A DNA stretch of 44,016 nt from Methanobacteriota archaeon (GCA_030446015.1 JASUSO010000010.1:1-44016); one strand, 5' to 3'. Positions 1 to 10,147 are shown, numbered from the stretch's first letter. Notes: generated from the sequence alone by a model not told the origin. Translations and numbers: made by a program.

Positions 1-457
1 TCTCCCGGATCCGCAACGGCCCGAAGATCGAGGCCCCGTCCTCCTCCGGCCGAAGGTGGAACGCCTCCCGCTGCACCTCGGTGATGATCTCGAGGTCCTC
101 GATTAAGAGGTTGCTCTCGTCCTGGGCGGCGAACTTCGCCTTCTTCCAGCCTTCGGAGATGTAATACAACTCTCTCAAGGTCGACGAACGGTTCTCCACG
201 AGCTGCTTCTTTAAGAACCAGACGACGTAGGCCATCTTCAGGAGATGGATCGCGCCTTTCTCGCTCGTCGCCGCCCGGGTGCTCTCCCGCTCACCGTACT
301 TCCAGACCTCGCTTGCGTCGTCGTAGGCGATGTTATGCTTCGTCCGCGTCGGCAGCCGGATATAGGGCACGATCCCGTCCCGCATCTGGTCATACCACTC
401 GCGCGCGATACTGACGAGCCGCTCCTTTGCCAGCGCATCCATCTCTTCTCTAGACAT
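1..457 (-). CDS. top6A: DNA topoisomerase VI subunit A, N-terminal part (runs off the left edge)
   Basis: This is the catalytic subunit of the type IIB topoisomerase, which cleaves both DNA strands through an active-site tyrosine and, with subunit B, relaxes supercoils and decatenates DNA. About 152 codons are present and the frame is open to the window edge. The Spo11/Top6A signature TLRELYYISEGW is visible near residue 90, and one tyrosine of the YY pair is the catalytic residue. The start ATG at 457 overlaps the stop of top6B by 8 bases (ATGTCTAG), so the two subunits are translationally coupled. An internal Met five codons on is an alternative start. The C-terminal Toprim domain lies outside the window. 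Confidence 0.95.
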   Translation of the reverse strand, partial: MSREEMDALAKERLVSIAREWYDQMRDGIVPYIRLPTRTKHNIAYDDASEVWKYGERESTRAATSEKGAIHLLKMAYVVWFLKKQLVENRSSTLRELYYISEGWKKAKFAAQDESNLLIEDLEIITEVQREAFHLRPEEDGASIFGPLRIRE

Positions 458-2252
458 CGAGATCCACCACCACTTTCATGCCGTCCTCCACGCCGCGCAG
501 GTCGAGCGTTCCGTCGCCGGAGCCCGTGTAGACGATCTGCCAGGCCTCACCGGCGCCGAGCGTGCGACGCCAGATCTTGTTGTACTCCCCGTCCATATTG
601 TCGACGAAGTCCGGCCGGGGCACCGCGTCCTCCGCCGCATCGCGGGAGAGATTGTAAAGGACGAGGGTGACCTCCTTTGCCGTGTAGTTGTTGACGTCGA
701 TATGGACCTTCCCGTCGACCGTCCGCTTCTTCGCGACGACTTTGCGCATGATCTTCCCCTCGATCGGGGAGGTGTCCACCAGGGGGAGCTCCACGATCTC
801 GCTCACCTTTGCGGCGATCTCGGGGATGACCGAGCATATCGCCCGGGCGCGGTCGTCCTGCTGCTTCTTTTTGTCCCGGCGGTAGAGGTAGGTCTTGAGT
901 TCCCGGCCGAGTTCCTGGAGGACGAGGACGATCTCCCGCTCAATCTCCGGGATGGATGCGACCGCGTCCTTGCTCTCGCTCGTGAAGGGGACGTTCGTCG
1001 AGGCCACGTGGACCATGATCAGCACCGGGCCCATGGGAAGGCCCTGCTGCGAGAGGCCGTAACTCTTCCAGTTCACCTGCGAGACACAGTTCGTGATCGC
1101 GCAGGCGCCCTGCTGGTAGAGGAGCGGGACGCGGTTTGCGAACCGGAAGAGCTGGGCGGTGCCCTCGGGGGGGACCTTGCCGCCGTAGCCGATCGCCGCC
1201 TCGATGATGAACGAGTGCCCGCCGTAGACGGTGCTCGGGCGGGTGCGGGCCTTGATGAAGTCGAGCTGGATCTCCTTCTCAAGCCCCTTGCAGATCAGGT
1301 CTTCCCCGATGGGGGAGAGGCACTGCTGCGCCGGCGGGGCAGGGACCTTCACGGCCTGCATGGCGTCGAGGAGCCGTTTGAGTTCGTCCGACTCGAGTTT
1401 GTTCACCTTCCGGGCGGGCTTGAGGCCGGCAAGGGCGATCATCTCGTCCGCGGTCTTCTTCCCGACCCGGGAGAAACTGCCGATGAGGAACTCCTCGACC
1501 GTCCCGGTGTTCGCGGCGGCAAGCCTCTTCAAGGCGCCGAACTCGATCCCGTGCGGGTGGGGGAGGATGGGTTTCGGGCACGGCGGGACCTCGCCCGAGA
1601 CCCGCTCGAATGTCGTCACCTCACCGTCGATATCGGCCGTTATCCGGGCGTGCGGGTTGACGATAGCCGTCAGGCGGAGGTAGTCTACCAGCCGCTTCTT
1701 TGCCGCAAGGGTGCTCTTGAACTGGATCTCGATCCGTGTCCCGTGAGTCCGGTCCCAGTCGATCTCCTCGTGGCTGACGACCTCCGGCTCGTTCGTCTCG
1801 GTCCTGATCATCAGCTCGAACCGGTGGGCTCTCGCCTTCGCTCCCGTCCGGGAGACGACCAGCGTCGGGGTGCCGGTGGTGAGCTGCGCATACAGCACCG
1901 CCGCCGAGATCCCGATACCCTGCTGCCCCCGGCTCTGCCGGATCTGGTGGAATCGGGAGCCGTAGAGGAGTTTCCCGAAGACCAGGGGGACGTTCTCCGG
2001 GACGATGCCGGGGCCGTTGTCCTCGACGGTTATCCGATAGACCTCGGCGTCGACCTTTTTGATGCCGACAAAGATGTCGGGGAGGACCTCCGCCTCCTCG
2101 CAGGCGTCGAGTGCGTTGTCCACCGCCTCCTTGATGGTGGTGATGATCCCCCGCGTCGGGGAGTCGAACCCGAGCAGATGCTTGTTCTTCTCGAAGAACT
2201 CCGCGACGCTGATGCTCCGTTGCTGTTTTGCCAGGTCCTCAGCAAGCACCAT
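450..2252 (-). CDS. top6B: DNA topoisomerase VI subunit B (GHKL ATPase subunit)
   Basis: This is the ATP-binding subunit that gates DNA passage in topoisomerase VI. It has 600 residues in the usual order: a GHKL ATPase fold with the N-box EAVDNALDA, the EDNGPGI motif and the GQQGIG lid, then an H2TH-like region and a transducer domain, and a C-terminal extension that ends in an acidic, beta-rich segment. The frame stays open upstream to 2282, but ATG 2252 (MVLAEDLAKQQ) is chosen because it matches where family members begin. It overlaps the 3' end of hisS by 14 bases. It lies in a hisS-top6B-top6A operon. Confidence 0.95.
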   Translation of the reverse strand: MVLAEDLAKQQRSISVAEFFEKNKHLLGFDSPTRGIITTIKEAVDNALDACEEAEVLPDIFVGIKKVDAEVYRITVEDNGPGIVPENVPLVFGKLLYGSRFHQIRQSRGQQGIGISAAVLYAQLTTGTPTLVVSRTGAKARAHRFELMIRTETNEPEVVSHEEIDWDRTHGTRIEIQFKSTLAAKKRLVDYLRLTAIVNPHARITADIDGEVTTFERVSGEVPPCPKPILPHPHGIEFGALKRLAAANTGTVEEFLIGSFSRVGKKTADEMIALAGLKPARKVNKLESDELKRLLDAMQAVKVPAPPAQQCLSPIGEDLICKGLEKEIQLDFIKARTRPSTVYGGHSFIIEAAIGYGGKVPPEGTAQLFRFANRVPLLYQQGACAITNCVSQVNWKSYGLSQQGLPMGPVLIMVHVASTNVPFTSESKDAVASIPEIEREIVLVLQELGRELKTYLYRRDKKKQQDDRARAICSVIPEIAAKVSEIVELPLVDTSPIEGKIMRKVVAKKRTVDGKVHIDVNNYTAKEVTLVLYNLSRDAAEDAVPRPDFVDNMDGEYNKIWRRTLGAGEAWQIVYTGSGDGTLDLRGVEDGMKVVVDLDV

Positions 2253-3471
2253 GCCGTGCCACCTCGGCGATGGCCTCCTCAAGGCTCCTCTCCTGCTGCT
2301 CGCCGGAGTGGAGGTTCTTGAGGGTCACCGTGCCAGACTCGACCTCGCGCTTCCCGAGAACCACGGCAAAGTCCGCAGTCTTTGCGGCGTGGGAGAGCTG
2401 GGCGCCCATCCCCCGCTGCATCAGGTCGGCCTCGGCCCGGATCCCCGCCGCCCGGAAGGCCCGGGCGACCTCGAGCGCCCGTGACCGTCCTTCCGGCGTG
2501 CAGACGACGCCGACGACGGGTTCGGGCGCGAGTTCGAACTCCCCGATCGAGACCATGACCCGGTCGAACCCGATGGCGAACCCGCAGGACGCGACATCGT
2601 CGCCGCCGAAGAGGTGGGCGAGCCGGTAGGTGCCGCCACCGAGGATCTGGTTCTCCGCGCCGAGGTTCTGGGCAAACCCCTCAAAGACCATCCCGGTGTA
2701 GTAGTCGAGCCCCCGGGCGATCCCGAAGTCGGGCCGGTAGTCGATCTCCTGCGAGTCGAGGAGCGCGAACGTCTCCTCGATCCTGGCGCGTTCCGGGACG
2801 TCGCCGGCGACCTCAAAGACCTCGGCGACGTCGCGGCACTCCCCGAGCGCTGCAAGAGGTTCGGCAAGGTGGGTGAGGTTCTTCTCGACCAGCGCCGCCT
2901 CGAGCCCCTCAGGATCGTGCTTGTCGAGGTATGCCATGATCGCCCGCTGGTCGGCGGGATCGAGATCGGAGAGGAGATGCTTCATCGGCGCGAGGTGGCC
3001 GACGTGGAGGTCGAAGGTGACGCCGGTCGACCGGAGGGTGTCGTCGGCGAGCATGATCACCTCGGCGTCGGCGCTCGCCGTATCCGCCCCGATCAGCTCG
3101 ACGCCGAACTGCCAGAACTGCCGGTAACGGCCCTTCTGGGGGCGTTCATAGCGGAAACAGTCGGCGAAGTAGCACCAGCGGAGGGGTTTTGGGAGCACCT
3201 TGCCCTCGTTGACGTACATCCGGAGCACCGCCGCCGTCACCTCCGGCCGGAGTGTCATTTTCCTCCCGCCCTTGTCCTCGAAGACGTACATCTCCTGGAT
3301 GATCCCCTCGCCGGACTTCATCGTGAAGAGTTCGAGGTGCTCGAAGTCGGGCGTGCAGACCTCCCGGTAGCCCCACCGCCGGGCCGTCTCCCGCATCCGC
3401 CGCTCGATCAGCCGCCGTCGTTCCATCTCGTCGGGTAAAAAGTCCCGTGTTCCCCGTGGTTTCTGAAGCAT
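2239..3471 (-). CDS. hisS: Histidyl-tRNA synthetase
   Basis: This enzyme charges tRNA-His with histidine and is a class II aminoacyl-tRNA synthetase. It is 410 residues long, normal for the family. It begins MLQKPRGTRDFLPDEM, which contains the RGTRDF signature. Motif 2 (FRYERPQKGRYRQFWQFG) is near residue 110, the histidine-binding RGLDYYTG is near 255, and motif 3 (GFAIGFDRVM) follows, before the anticodon-binding domain. ATG 3471 is preferred over an upstream open frame because an AGGAG lies 8 bases before it and the family starts here. It sits 16 bases downstream of a membrane-protein gene and overlaps top6B. Confidence 0.96.
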   Translation of the reverse strand: MLQKPRGTRDFLPDEMERRRLIERRMRETARRWGYREVCTPDFEHLELFTMKSGEGIIQEMYVFEDKGGRKMTLRPEVTAAVLRMYVNEGKVLPKPLRWCYFADCFRYERPQKGRYRQFWQFGVELIGADTASADAEVIMLADDTLRSTGVTFDLHVGHLAPMKHLLSDLDPADQRAIMAYLDKHDPEGLEAALVEKNLTHLAEPLAALGECRDVAEVFEVAGDVPERARIEETFALLDSQEIDYRPDFGIARGLDYYTGMVFEGFAQNLGAENQILGGGTYRLAHLFGGDDVASCGFAIGFDRVMVSIGEFELAPEPVVGVVCTPEGRSRALEVARAFRAAGIRAEADLMQRGMGAQLSHAAKTADFAVVLGKREVESGTVTLKNLHSGEQQERSLEEAIAEVARHGAC

Positions 3472-3479
3472 TCGGTATT

Positions 3480-3484
3480 CTCCT
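3480..3484 (-). promoter_or_regulatory. Ribosome binding site of hisS
   Basis: AGGAG on the minus strand, 8 bases before ATG 3471. It decides the hisS start against the longer open frame that reaches 3561. Confidence 0.7.
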
Positions 3485-3487
3485 GAA

Positions 3488-3820
3488 TTAAAGTCTCTTG
3501 CGCGAACCCATATCTTTTGTGCGCTCCGCACTGCCGAAGAATCGCTCGCGGGCGCTCTCACCGTGCCAGACGTTCTCCCTCTCGACCCGCCCCTGGAGGT
3601 AGAGAGCCAGGAGCACCAGCCCGAGGCCGAGGTACTCCCACGCTTCGGCGTATGCGGTCACGAAGAAGCCCAGCAGGGCAAGCGCCGTGAAGGGAACCCC
3701 GAGGTACGCCGCCTTCCGGTATCCGGAGAGACCCGTGCGATAGAATATCCGCAGGTCGCGGAGCCACAGGAAAACGGTGACGGCAACGCCGAACCCTGCG
3801 ACGTAGGCAAGATAGGACAT
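3488..3820 (-). CDS. Small membrane protein of unknown function
   Basis: The protein has 110 residues and no family that I recognise. Three hydrophobic segments are visible: residues 3-20, about 36-56 and about 63-80. The first two are separated by a basic stretch (RDLRIFYRTGLSGYRK). The C-terminal 30 residues are charged and probably cytoplasmic. It is the first gene of the hisS-top6B-top6A run, 16 bases ahead of hisS. That spacing suggests co-transcription, but nothing shows a functional link. It starts at ATG 3820, with an AT-rich divergent spacer to larB upstream. Confidence 0.75.
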   Translation of the reverse strand: MSYLAYVAGFGVAVTVFLWLRDLRIFYRTGLSGYRKAAYLGVPFTALALLGFFVTAYAEAWEYLGLGLVLLALYLQGRVERENVWHGESARERFFGSAERTKDMGSRKRL

Positions 3821-3867
3821 GAGATGAAGTAATATTATACTTCCACCCCTATTTTTGTTATCGAACT
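3821..3867. promoter_or_regulatory. Divergent promoter region, membrane-protein/hisS operon versus larB-nadM
   Basis: A 47-base spacer between divergent starts. It contains an AT-rich core (TAATATTATAC) about 30 bases before larB, usable as a TATA element in either direction, and a second T-rich patch next to larB. Confidence 0.5.
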
Positions 3868-5144
<1,277 letters not shown>

Positions 5145-5188
5145 CGGGCGGAACCCTGATGGGTATGCCCGCCCTACTCGGGTGAACC

Positions 5189-6472
5189 ATGTTCAAGCAA
5201 CTGCGAGACCTCTTCCGGCGAACCGAACCAGAGAAAGAGGGCCCAAAACTCTCGTTCGACAGCCTTCCCGCGTGGCTCGACGCCCGCGAAGAGGAGATCG
5301 AGCGCGAACTCTCCGATGCGACGGCCCCGTCGCGCGAGGCGATCCGCGGCATCCTCGATCACCTCAGGGAAGCGGTCACCGGGGTGGGGGCAGCCGAAGG
5401 CGACGGGGAGGTTCACCCCCGGCTCCGCGACATCTCGAAGAAGGCGCTGCCGGGGTTCACGAAGTCGATGACGCAGATCCTCTCCCGCGAGCCGAGTGGT
5501 GACCCCGAGGCGTTTTACGCGGCCGCCGCCGAGATCCTGAAGAGCTCGCTCAAGGCGCTGAAGGGGCAGGGGAAGTACCTCTCCACAGTCTACCCGGAGG
5601 AGATGAAGGAGGTGCGCGCAGCCGTCAAAGACCTGGGGCGGGAGGTGAACGCGATGAACGAGCCCCTCGTCCGTGCGCGTGCCGGCCGCCGGCAGGTTGG
5701 GGATGTGCGGGAGTCGTACGCGTCCCTCCTCCGGATCCGCGAGGAGTATGCCGCCGCCGAAGGTCAGGTGCGGGAGTACGGGGCGGCGCTCGCGGAGGCG
5801 GAGCGTGCGATACAGAAGGCCGAGGAGGAACGTGCCGCCCTCAACCGGCGCCCGGACTATGCCCACAAGCTGGAGATTGAGGAGAGGATCCGGGCACTCG
5901 ACGCGGCGGGCGAGGAGGCCGATCGGGAGATGGCGGCACTCCGGACCACCGCAACCCATGTCCTCCGCAAAGCCGTGAAGGTGGCCGAGAAGGCGGGCGA
6001 CAGAGCGGCTGCCGCGTCGATCGACCGGGCGCTCGACGCGTATACGGGGGACGGGGATGACCCGGTCGGCCTGATTGAAACGGCGATGCCGGCCGTTCTC
6101 GCCATGATCCAGCGCGATGAACTCCCCCTCAAGAACCAGGACGAACTCCGCCTCTTCTCCGACGCCGAGACCCTGCCTGCCGCGATGAAGCAGGCGCTGG
6201 AGAAGCAGCGGGACGTCCGGGAGAAGCTGGCGGCAGAGCAGGAGGCCCTTGCCGCGCTCCCGGTGGTCATCGAGGAGCAGCGTCTTGCGACCGCGCTCCC
6301 GGGGCTGCGCCGGGAGGCCGAAGCGAAGGCAGCCGCGAAGGCCCGAGCGGAGAGCCAGCGGGAGACGCTGCAGGCCTCGTATGCAACCGAATGCGAGAAT
6401 CTCCGGTCGCGCACGGCTGCTCTCGCCGGAGGGGAGGCGGAGGTCGAGATACCCGATCTTCCGTCCCCCTGA
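5189..6472 (+). CDS. Coiled-coil protein of unknown function
   Basis: The protein has 427 residues, is highly charged, and resembles no family that I can name. The region from about residue 120 to the end is rich in Glu, Arg, Ala and Lys with heptad-like spacing, especially 170-270 and 340-415, and should form long coiled coils. No membrane segment or signal peptide is seen. The N-terminal third looks like a helical globular domain (LSFDSLPAWLDAREEEIERE). It begins 44 bases after nadM at ATG 5189, and the membrane-anchored gene downstream follows closely. Confidence 0.8.
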   Translation: MFKQLRDLFRRTEPEKEGPKLSFDSLPAWLDAREEEIERELSDATAPSREAIRGILDHLREAVTGVGAAEGDGEVHPRLRDISKKALPGFTKSMTQILSREPSGDPEAFYAAAAEILKSSLKALKGQGKYLSTVYPEEMKEVRAAVKDLGREVNAMNEPLVRARAGRRQVGDVRESYASLLRIREEYAAAEGQVREYGAALAEAERAIQKAEEERAALNRRPDYAHKLEIEERIRALDAAGEEADREMAALRTTATHVLRKAVKVAEKAGDRAAAASIDRALDAYTGDGDDPVGLIETAMPAVLAMIQRDELPLKNQDELRLFSDAETLPAAMKQALEKQRDVREKLAAEQEALAALPVVIEEQRLATALPGLRREAEAKAAAKARAESQRETLQASYATECENLRSRTAALAGGEAEVEIPDLPSP

Positions 6473-6543
6473 TCGGCGAGGCACCCTTCACCGGGGGAAA
6501 CCCTGTTTACTCCCTGCGCGCAATTATGGTACAAGGACGGTTG

Positions 6544-7380
6544 ATGACGAATACCACCACAACACCCGGAACTGAGTCACGCCTCTGGATAGCGGTTCCT
6601 GCAGTCTCGTTCCTGGGGATCGGGATCGAACTACTGCTCGCATCCGTCGCCTTTCCCTACGCCGTCTGGGCAGGTGTTGCAGGATGCGTGATCGCCTCGT
6701 GCATCCTCTGCTACCATGCCTACAACAAACCCCGGCGGGATCTCGTCTCGCTCTTCACGCCGCTCTTCGCGCTCCTCATCCTGGTCATACCAAACGAGAT
6801 CAGTTCGGGCGGCGTGATCGTGCAGACGGTCTTCGCGGCAACGATCACCTTCCTTGCCGTTCGGGTAGAGAAAGTGTTTAACGCGCCAAAACGACAGGAG
6901 AAGACAATGAAGCAGATGTTAAACGAATATATCGTCAGGATCGAGCCGCTCCTCGCCGTTGTCGACGAGGACACCGGCCATCTGGTCGCACAGGCCCTGC
7001 TGACGTATAAGTTCGGGCTTTATGAGAACGCGATGGAGAAGAGCACCGCGGCGCTCGCCCGGCTCGACGCGATCACCCCGCGCCCCGGCGTGCTGGAGCG
7101 CGCGCTCCTGATCCTCCGGGAGCGTGCCGGCGGCTTCGCCGAGTCCCGAGTGACGACTGACCCGAAACACGTCTTCACGGAGGAGGACTACGACAGCCTC
7201 GCCATCCGCCTCTCGAAAGACCAGGTTGACGACCCGACCGTGCTCGACCTCGACAACGCGCTGATCCTGCTCTACGCCGTCGGGATCGAGACCTCTCCCG
7301 AAGACGAGCAGGCGCTGGAGGAGCACCAGCGGTTCGTCATCCAGATCCTGGAAGGGTACAAAGAGAAGCTGACTGCATGA
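6544..7380 (+). CDS. Membrane-anchored protein of unknown function
   Basis: The protein has 278 residues from ATG 6544; an in-frame ATG at 6526 is a possible alternative. Three or four hydrophobic segments fill roughly residues 15-105 (for example VPAVSFLGIGIELLLASVAF and LFTPLFALLILVIP). The remaining 170 residues are soluble and helical, with a repeat-like arrangement that could be TPR-like. I do not recognise the family. It follows the coiled-coil gene by about 70 bases. Its stop overlaps an ATG that opens the decayed reading frame at 7377-7597. Confidence 0.75.
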   Translation: MTNTTTTPGTESRLWIAVPAVSFLGIGIELLLASVAFPYAVWAGVAGCVIASCILCYHAYNKPRRDLVSLFTPLFALLILVIPNEISSGGVIVQTVFAATITFLAVRVEKVFNAPKRQEKTMKQMLNEYIVRIEPLLAVVDEDTGHLVAQALLTYKFGLYENAMEKSTAALARLDAITPRPGVLERALLILRERAGGFAESRVTTDPKHVFTEEDYDSLAIRLSKDQVDDPTVLDLDNALILLYAVGIETSPEDEQALEEHQRFVIQILEGYKEKLTA

Positions 7381-7597
7381 GCGAACCGACCGGAGCGACC
7401 TCCTCCGGGCCCTCATAACGATAGCGGGGCCGTTCATCGCCGGAAGCGCGCTGCAAAAAGATCCTGGAAGGGCACCAATGCCCCTTCTCCCTTCTCGCCC
7501 GGAACAACGTTCGAGTCCTTGTCTAGTCGCAATCGGGGCGATCGTCAGCGCGACATTCTTCTTCGCCTGCGGTATCGCGGCGGGAAGTCGACGCTGA
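7377..7597 (+). pseudogene. Decayed small membrane-protein gene (three frame disruptions)
   Basis: An ATG overlapping the previous stop opens a frame (MSEPTGA) that soon terminates. The adjacent frame then continues as a hydrophobic stretch (DLLRALITIAGPFIAGSALQ). After an A5 run the coding signal moves by one base (KILEGHQCPFSLLARNNV), meets a TAG, and returns to the earlier frame as a second hydrophobic helix (VAIGAIVSATFFFACGIAAG) ending at TGA 7597. Joined together, the pieces give about 75 residues with two membrane segments. I infer an inactivated gene once coupled to the upstream one. Sequencing error cannot be excluded. Confidence 0.5.
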
Positions 7598-7644
7598 TTG
7601 AAGGAGATCCCACTCATTTCGTTTAAACTCCTTCACACCCCCTG

Positions 7645-7672
7645 CCCGTTCACGCGAAGACACGAAGAACGT
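7645..7672 (+). repeat. CGCGAAG-type dispersed repeat, short copy
   Basis: The sequence TTCACGCGAAGACACGAAGAACG matches the CACGCGAAG block seen at 11187-11263 and 19967-19980. The rest of 7598-7790 shows no coding signal to me, only a T-run (minus strand, 7785-7790) just after the stop of the next gene, which probably serves as its terminator. Confidence 0.45.
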
Positions 7673-7790
7673 GGAGTCCGGTAAGGCAATCTCCGGCGAA
7701 TCTCTTCGCATGAGCTGTTGCATGAGACTATCGCTAAAGAGGACACAAATTCCGCTAGATGGCAACGGCCGGTGGGATCGGTCGAAAAAA

Positions 7791-8111
7791 TTAGAGCGAG
7801 TCGAGGCTGATCCCGGTGAACTCGTCGGCGACAGCGTTGATGTCCTTCACGCCGAATGCCGTCTGGACGGTGGCGAGCTCGAGATCACGCGCCGCGTCGC
7901 ACATATAATCGATGATATCGACCGAGAGTTCCCGCTTCTGTTTGGACTTGCGGAGCTGGTCCACGAGGAACGCCATCCTCTCGGGTGACTCCATGCGGAG
8001 CTTGGCGAGGCTTATCACGCACATGTAGATCCGGGTCAGGTTCCTGTCCGTTCCGGTGATGGTGTCGAAGAAGTTCCGGAGGACCTGCGCCTGGTAGACC
8101 TCGCCGCTCAT
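7791..8111 (-). CDS. Conserved-looking small protein of unknown function
   Basis: The protein has 106 residues, is mainly helical, and has no membrane segment, cysteine cluster or nucleotide-binding motif. I do not recognise it. It starts at ATG 8111 (MSGEVYQAQVLRNFF). A run of six T on the coding strand directly follows the stop and suggests a terminator. The gene stands alone between the decayed gene and the GTPase gene, whose stop lies 120 bases upstream of its start. Confidence 0.7.
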   Translation of the reverse strand: MSGEVYQAQVLRNFFDTITGTDRNLTRIYMCVISLAKLRMESPERMAFLVDQLRKSKQKRELSVDIIDYMCDAARDLELATVQTAFGVKDINAVADEFTGISLDSL

Positions 8112-8231
8112 AGTAATCGAATATCACTCAAACCCATATAAAAGCCTGCCGATTTATGCCGGCGCTCCGGCAGTCTCGGTTCGCCCGCGGGGGCATGGAG
8201 ATGCGGGGATAGCCACCCCCGTGCCCGCAGA

Positions 8232-9401
8232 TCACTTCCGGACGCTGACGATCTTGATGATGTCGCCGCTCTTCAGTTCCTGGGTATCCTTGATCCGCAT
8301 CCCGGTCCTCGCGTCGACGGCATACAGGAACCCCTCGCCGATATCGGTGTGAACCTGGTAGGCGAGGTCGCGTGGGGTCGACCCGCGCTTCATGAGGAAC
8401 GCGTCGGGGAGAACCCTGCCCTTGCCGTCGGTGAGTTTGTGCTCGTCTTCGACCGGGAAGACGACGATCCGGTCGAGGAGGTTGAAGACCGCACCGTCCA
8501 GCGCCTTCTGAACGCCGGTTCCGTCGAACTTCTGCATGAACTCCGCGATCTTCGCGAGCCCGGCACGCTGTGCGGCGCTGAGGTTCGCCCCGGGGCTCTC
8601 GGTGAAACCCCGGTCGCCGGGGAGGTAGTTGACGAACTTCCCCTCCGCGGCCATCCGGAGCGCAAGTTCGCCCGCCGCACTCGCAAAGACGACATCGTGC
8701 TTTCCGAGCCGCTCAAGACACTCTTCCGGCGCCTGGTCGGCCTTGTTCCCGACGATCAGCATCGGTTTGCTGATCGCCATCAACTCCCGGCAGAACCGGA
8801 TCAGGTCCTCTTCCCCGGCGGTCCGGAGCTCGATCCCGACCGCCCCGGTGGCGTCGCGGACGTGCTCGTAGGTGATCCCAAGACCGGCAAAGACCTCGGC
8901 GATCGCCGCCGCGAGGGAGAAGTCCTTCGCCTGGGCCTGCCGCAGGAGTTTCGCCCAGTTCCGCGAGAGGATGCCGTACATCCACATCGACATCTCGTAT
9001 TGGAGGAACTCGATATCCTTCACCGGGTCGCGCGAACCGATATCGATCGGGTTCCCTTCGGCATCCGTCGACCCGCTGGCGTCGACGATATGGAGGATGG
9101 CGTCTGCCTGCCGGAGGTTGTCGAGGAACTGGTTGCCGAGCCCTCGCCCGAGGTGCGCCTCGGGGACGAGGCCTGCGACGTCGATCAGCCCGATCGGGAT
9201 GAACCTGACCCCATCCCGGCAGTTCTCGCACGGGACATGCATCTCCTGGCACGGGCAGGCTGTCCGGACGTACGCGACGCCGTGGTTTGCGTCGATGGTC
9301 GTGAACGGGTAATTGGCGATCTCCGCCGGGGCAAGGGTCGCCGCCCTGAAAAACGTCGATTTCCCGCAGTTTGGTTTTCCTGCAATGGCCAGTGTGATCA
9401 T
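8232..9401 (-). CDS. YchF/Ygr210-type GTP-binding protein with TGS domain
   Basis: This Obg-related P-loop GTPase probably acts with ribosomes or RNA. Of 389 residues, it starts MITLAIAGKPNCGKSTFF (G1 P-loop). G3 is present as DVAGLV and G4 as NKAD. A C-terminal TGS domain follows (near 320-385, DLAYQVHTDIGEGFLYA). A cysteine-rich insert at about residues 49-62 (CPCQEMHVPCENC) sits between G1 and G3. This insert is typical of the archaeal/eukaryotic Ygr210 branch and could bind a metal. ATG 9401 is the only plausible start. The gene is monocistronic, with a 153-base divergent spacer upstream. Confidence 0.9.
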   Translation of the reverse strand: MITLAIAGKPNCGKSTFFRAATLAPAEIANYPFTTIDANHGVAYVRTACPCQEMHVPCENCRDGVRFIPIGLIDVAGLVPEAHLGRGLGNQFLDNLRQADAILHIVDASGSTDAEGNPIDIGSRDPVKDIEFLQYEMSMWMYGILSRNWAKLLRQAQAKDFSLAAAIAEVFAGLGITYEHVRDATGAVGIELRTAGEEDLIRFCRELMAISKPMLIVGNKADQAPEECLERLGKHDVVFASAAGELALRMAAEGKFVNYLPGDRGFTESPGANLSAAQRAGLAKIAEFMQKFDGTGVQKALDGAVFNLLDRIVVFPVEDEHKLTDGKGRVLPDAFLMKRGSTPRDLAYQVHTDIGEGFLYAVDARTGMRIKDTQELKSGDIIKIVSVRK

Positions 9402-9554
9402 TGAGAACTCCTACCGCACCGTTAGGTTGAGAGTAGTGTTGGGCTATCCACCATTTATCTCCTTCTTTCCCCGCCGTAGCGACCCTGGCCGTTCCGTTGC
9501 AGCCCCTATCATCGGTACGGGAGATTCAATTAGAAGCAACGACAACATGACTGC
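9402..9554. promoter_or_regulatory. Divergent intergenic region
   Basis: A 153-base spacer between the GTPase gene and the plus-strand pair at 9555. AT-rich patches (near 9447-9460 and 9528-9540, ATTCAATTAGAAG) are the likely promoter positions. No repeat is seen. Confidence 0.35.
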
Positions 9555-10145
9555 ATGGGCTTCGTAACCCGGAATACCTACTACTTCGATGCGCCGGGCG
9601 TCGAGAACACCCGCGACGCCGCCCGGTTCGCCGTCGAGCGGGCACGGGAACTCGGCGTCAAAAAGATCGTTGTTGCGAGCAGCAGCGGCCGGACGGCGCT
9701 TGCCTTCCGGGACGCAATGGCGGGAACGGATCTCGAACTGATCGTCGTCACCCACGCGGTCGGGTTCTCAAAGCCCGGCGAGTGGGAGTTCTCGCCGGAG
9801 GCGGCCGAGACCCTCCGGGCGGAAGGGGCGAAGATCGTCACCGGCACGCACGCGCTCTCCGGGCTCGAGCGCGCGATATCCCGCTCGCCGAGACTCGGCG
9901 GGAGTTCCCGTACGGAGGCAATCGCCGAGGCGCTGCGGCGGACGGTCGCGGTCGGCCTGAAGGTCGCGGTGGAGTGCGTCCTCATCGCAGCCGACCAGGG
10001 TGCGGTCGGGGTCGATGAAGAGGTGATCGCGGTAGGAGGCACTGAAACCGGCGCCGATACCGTCTGCGTCATCCGTCCCGCGCATACGGCATCGTTCTTC
10101 GACCTGCAGGTGCGCGAGATCGTCGCCATGCCGAGGAACCGGTGA
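9555..10145 (+). CDS. Pyruvate-kinase C-terminal-like alpha/beta protein
   Basis: The 196-residue protein resembles the alpha/beta domain of pyruvate kinase on its own, a family found in methanogens with no assigned reaction. The nucleotide- or phosphate-binding-like segment IVVASSSGRTALAF is near residue 38, and VIRPAHTASFFDLQVREI near 175 is typical of the group. It lacks the catalytic barrel, so it is not a pyruvate kinase. It starts at ATG 9555 and overlaps or abuts the downstream membrane-protein gene at GTGA/ATG. Confidence 0.8.
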   Translation: MGFVTRNTYYFDAPGVENTRDAARFAVERARELGVKKIVVASSSGRTALAFRDAMAGTDLELIVVTHAVGFSKPGEWEFSPEAAETLRAEGAKIVTGTHALSGLERAISRSPRLGGSSRTEAIAEALRRTVAVGLKVAVECVLIAADQGAVGVDEEVIAVGGTETGADTVCVIRPAHTASFFDLQVREIVAMPRNR

Positions 10146-10147
10146 CG

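Noticed and set aside
702-2321. Long plus-strand open frame opposite top6B
   Set aside because: It mirrors the top6B gene and its translation has repetitive Arg/Leu/Asp composition without any recognisable fold; high-GC antisense frames are expected here.
5174-6484. Long minus-strand open frame opposite the coiled-coil gene
   Set aside because: Composition is that of a reversed charged coiled coil, and the plus-strand frame has the better start and neighbours.
7598-7790. Minus-strand frame extending from 7765 to 7523
   Set aside because: It overlaps the decayed gene and the repeat, and shows neither a conserved pattern nor a good start.
8349-9404. Long plus-strand open frame opposite the Ygr210-type GTPase gene
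   Set aside because: Antisense shadow of a clearly conserved gene, with no motif of its own.
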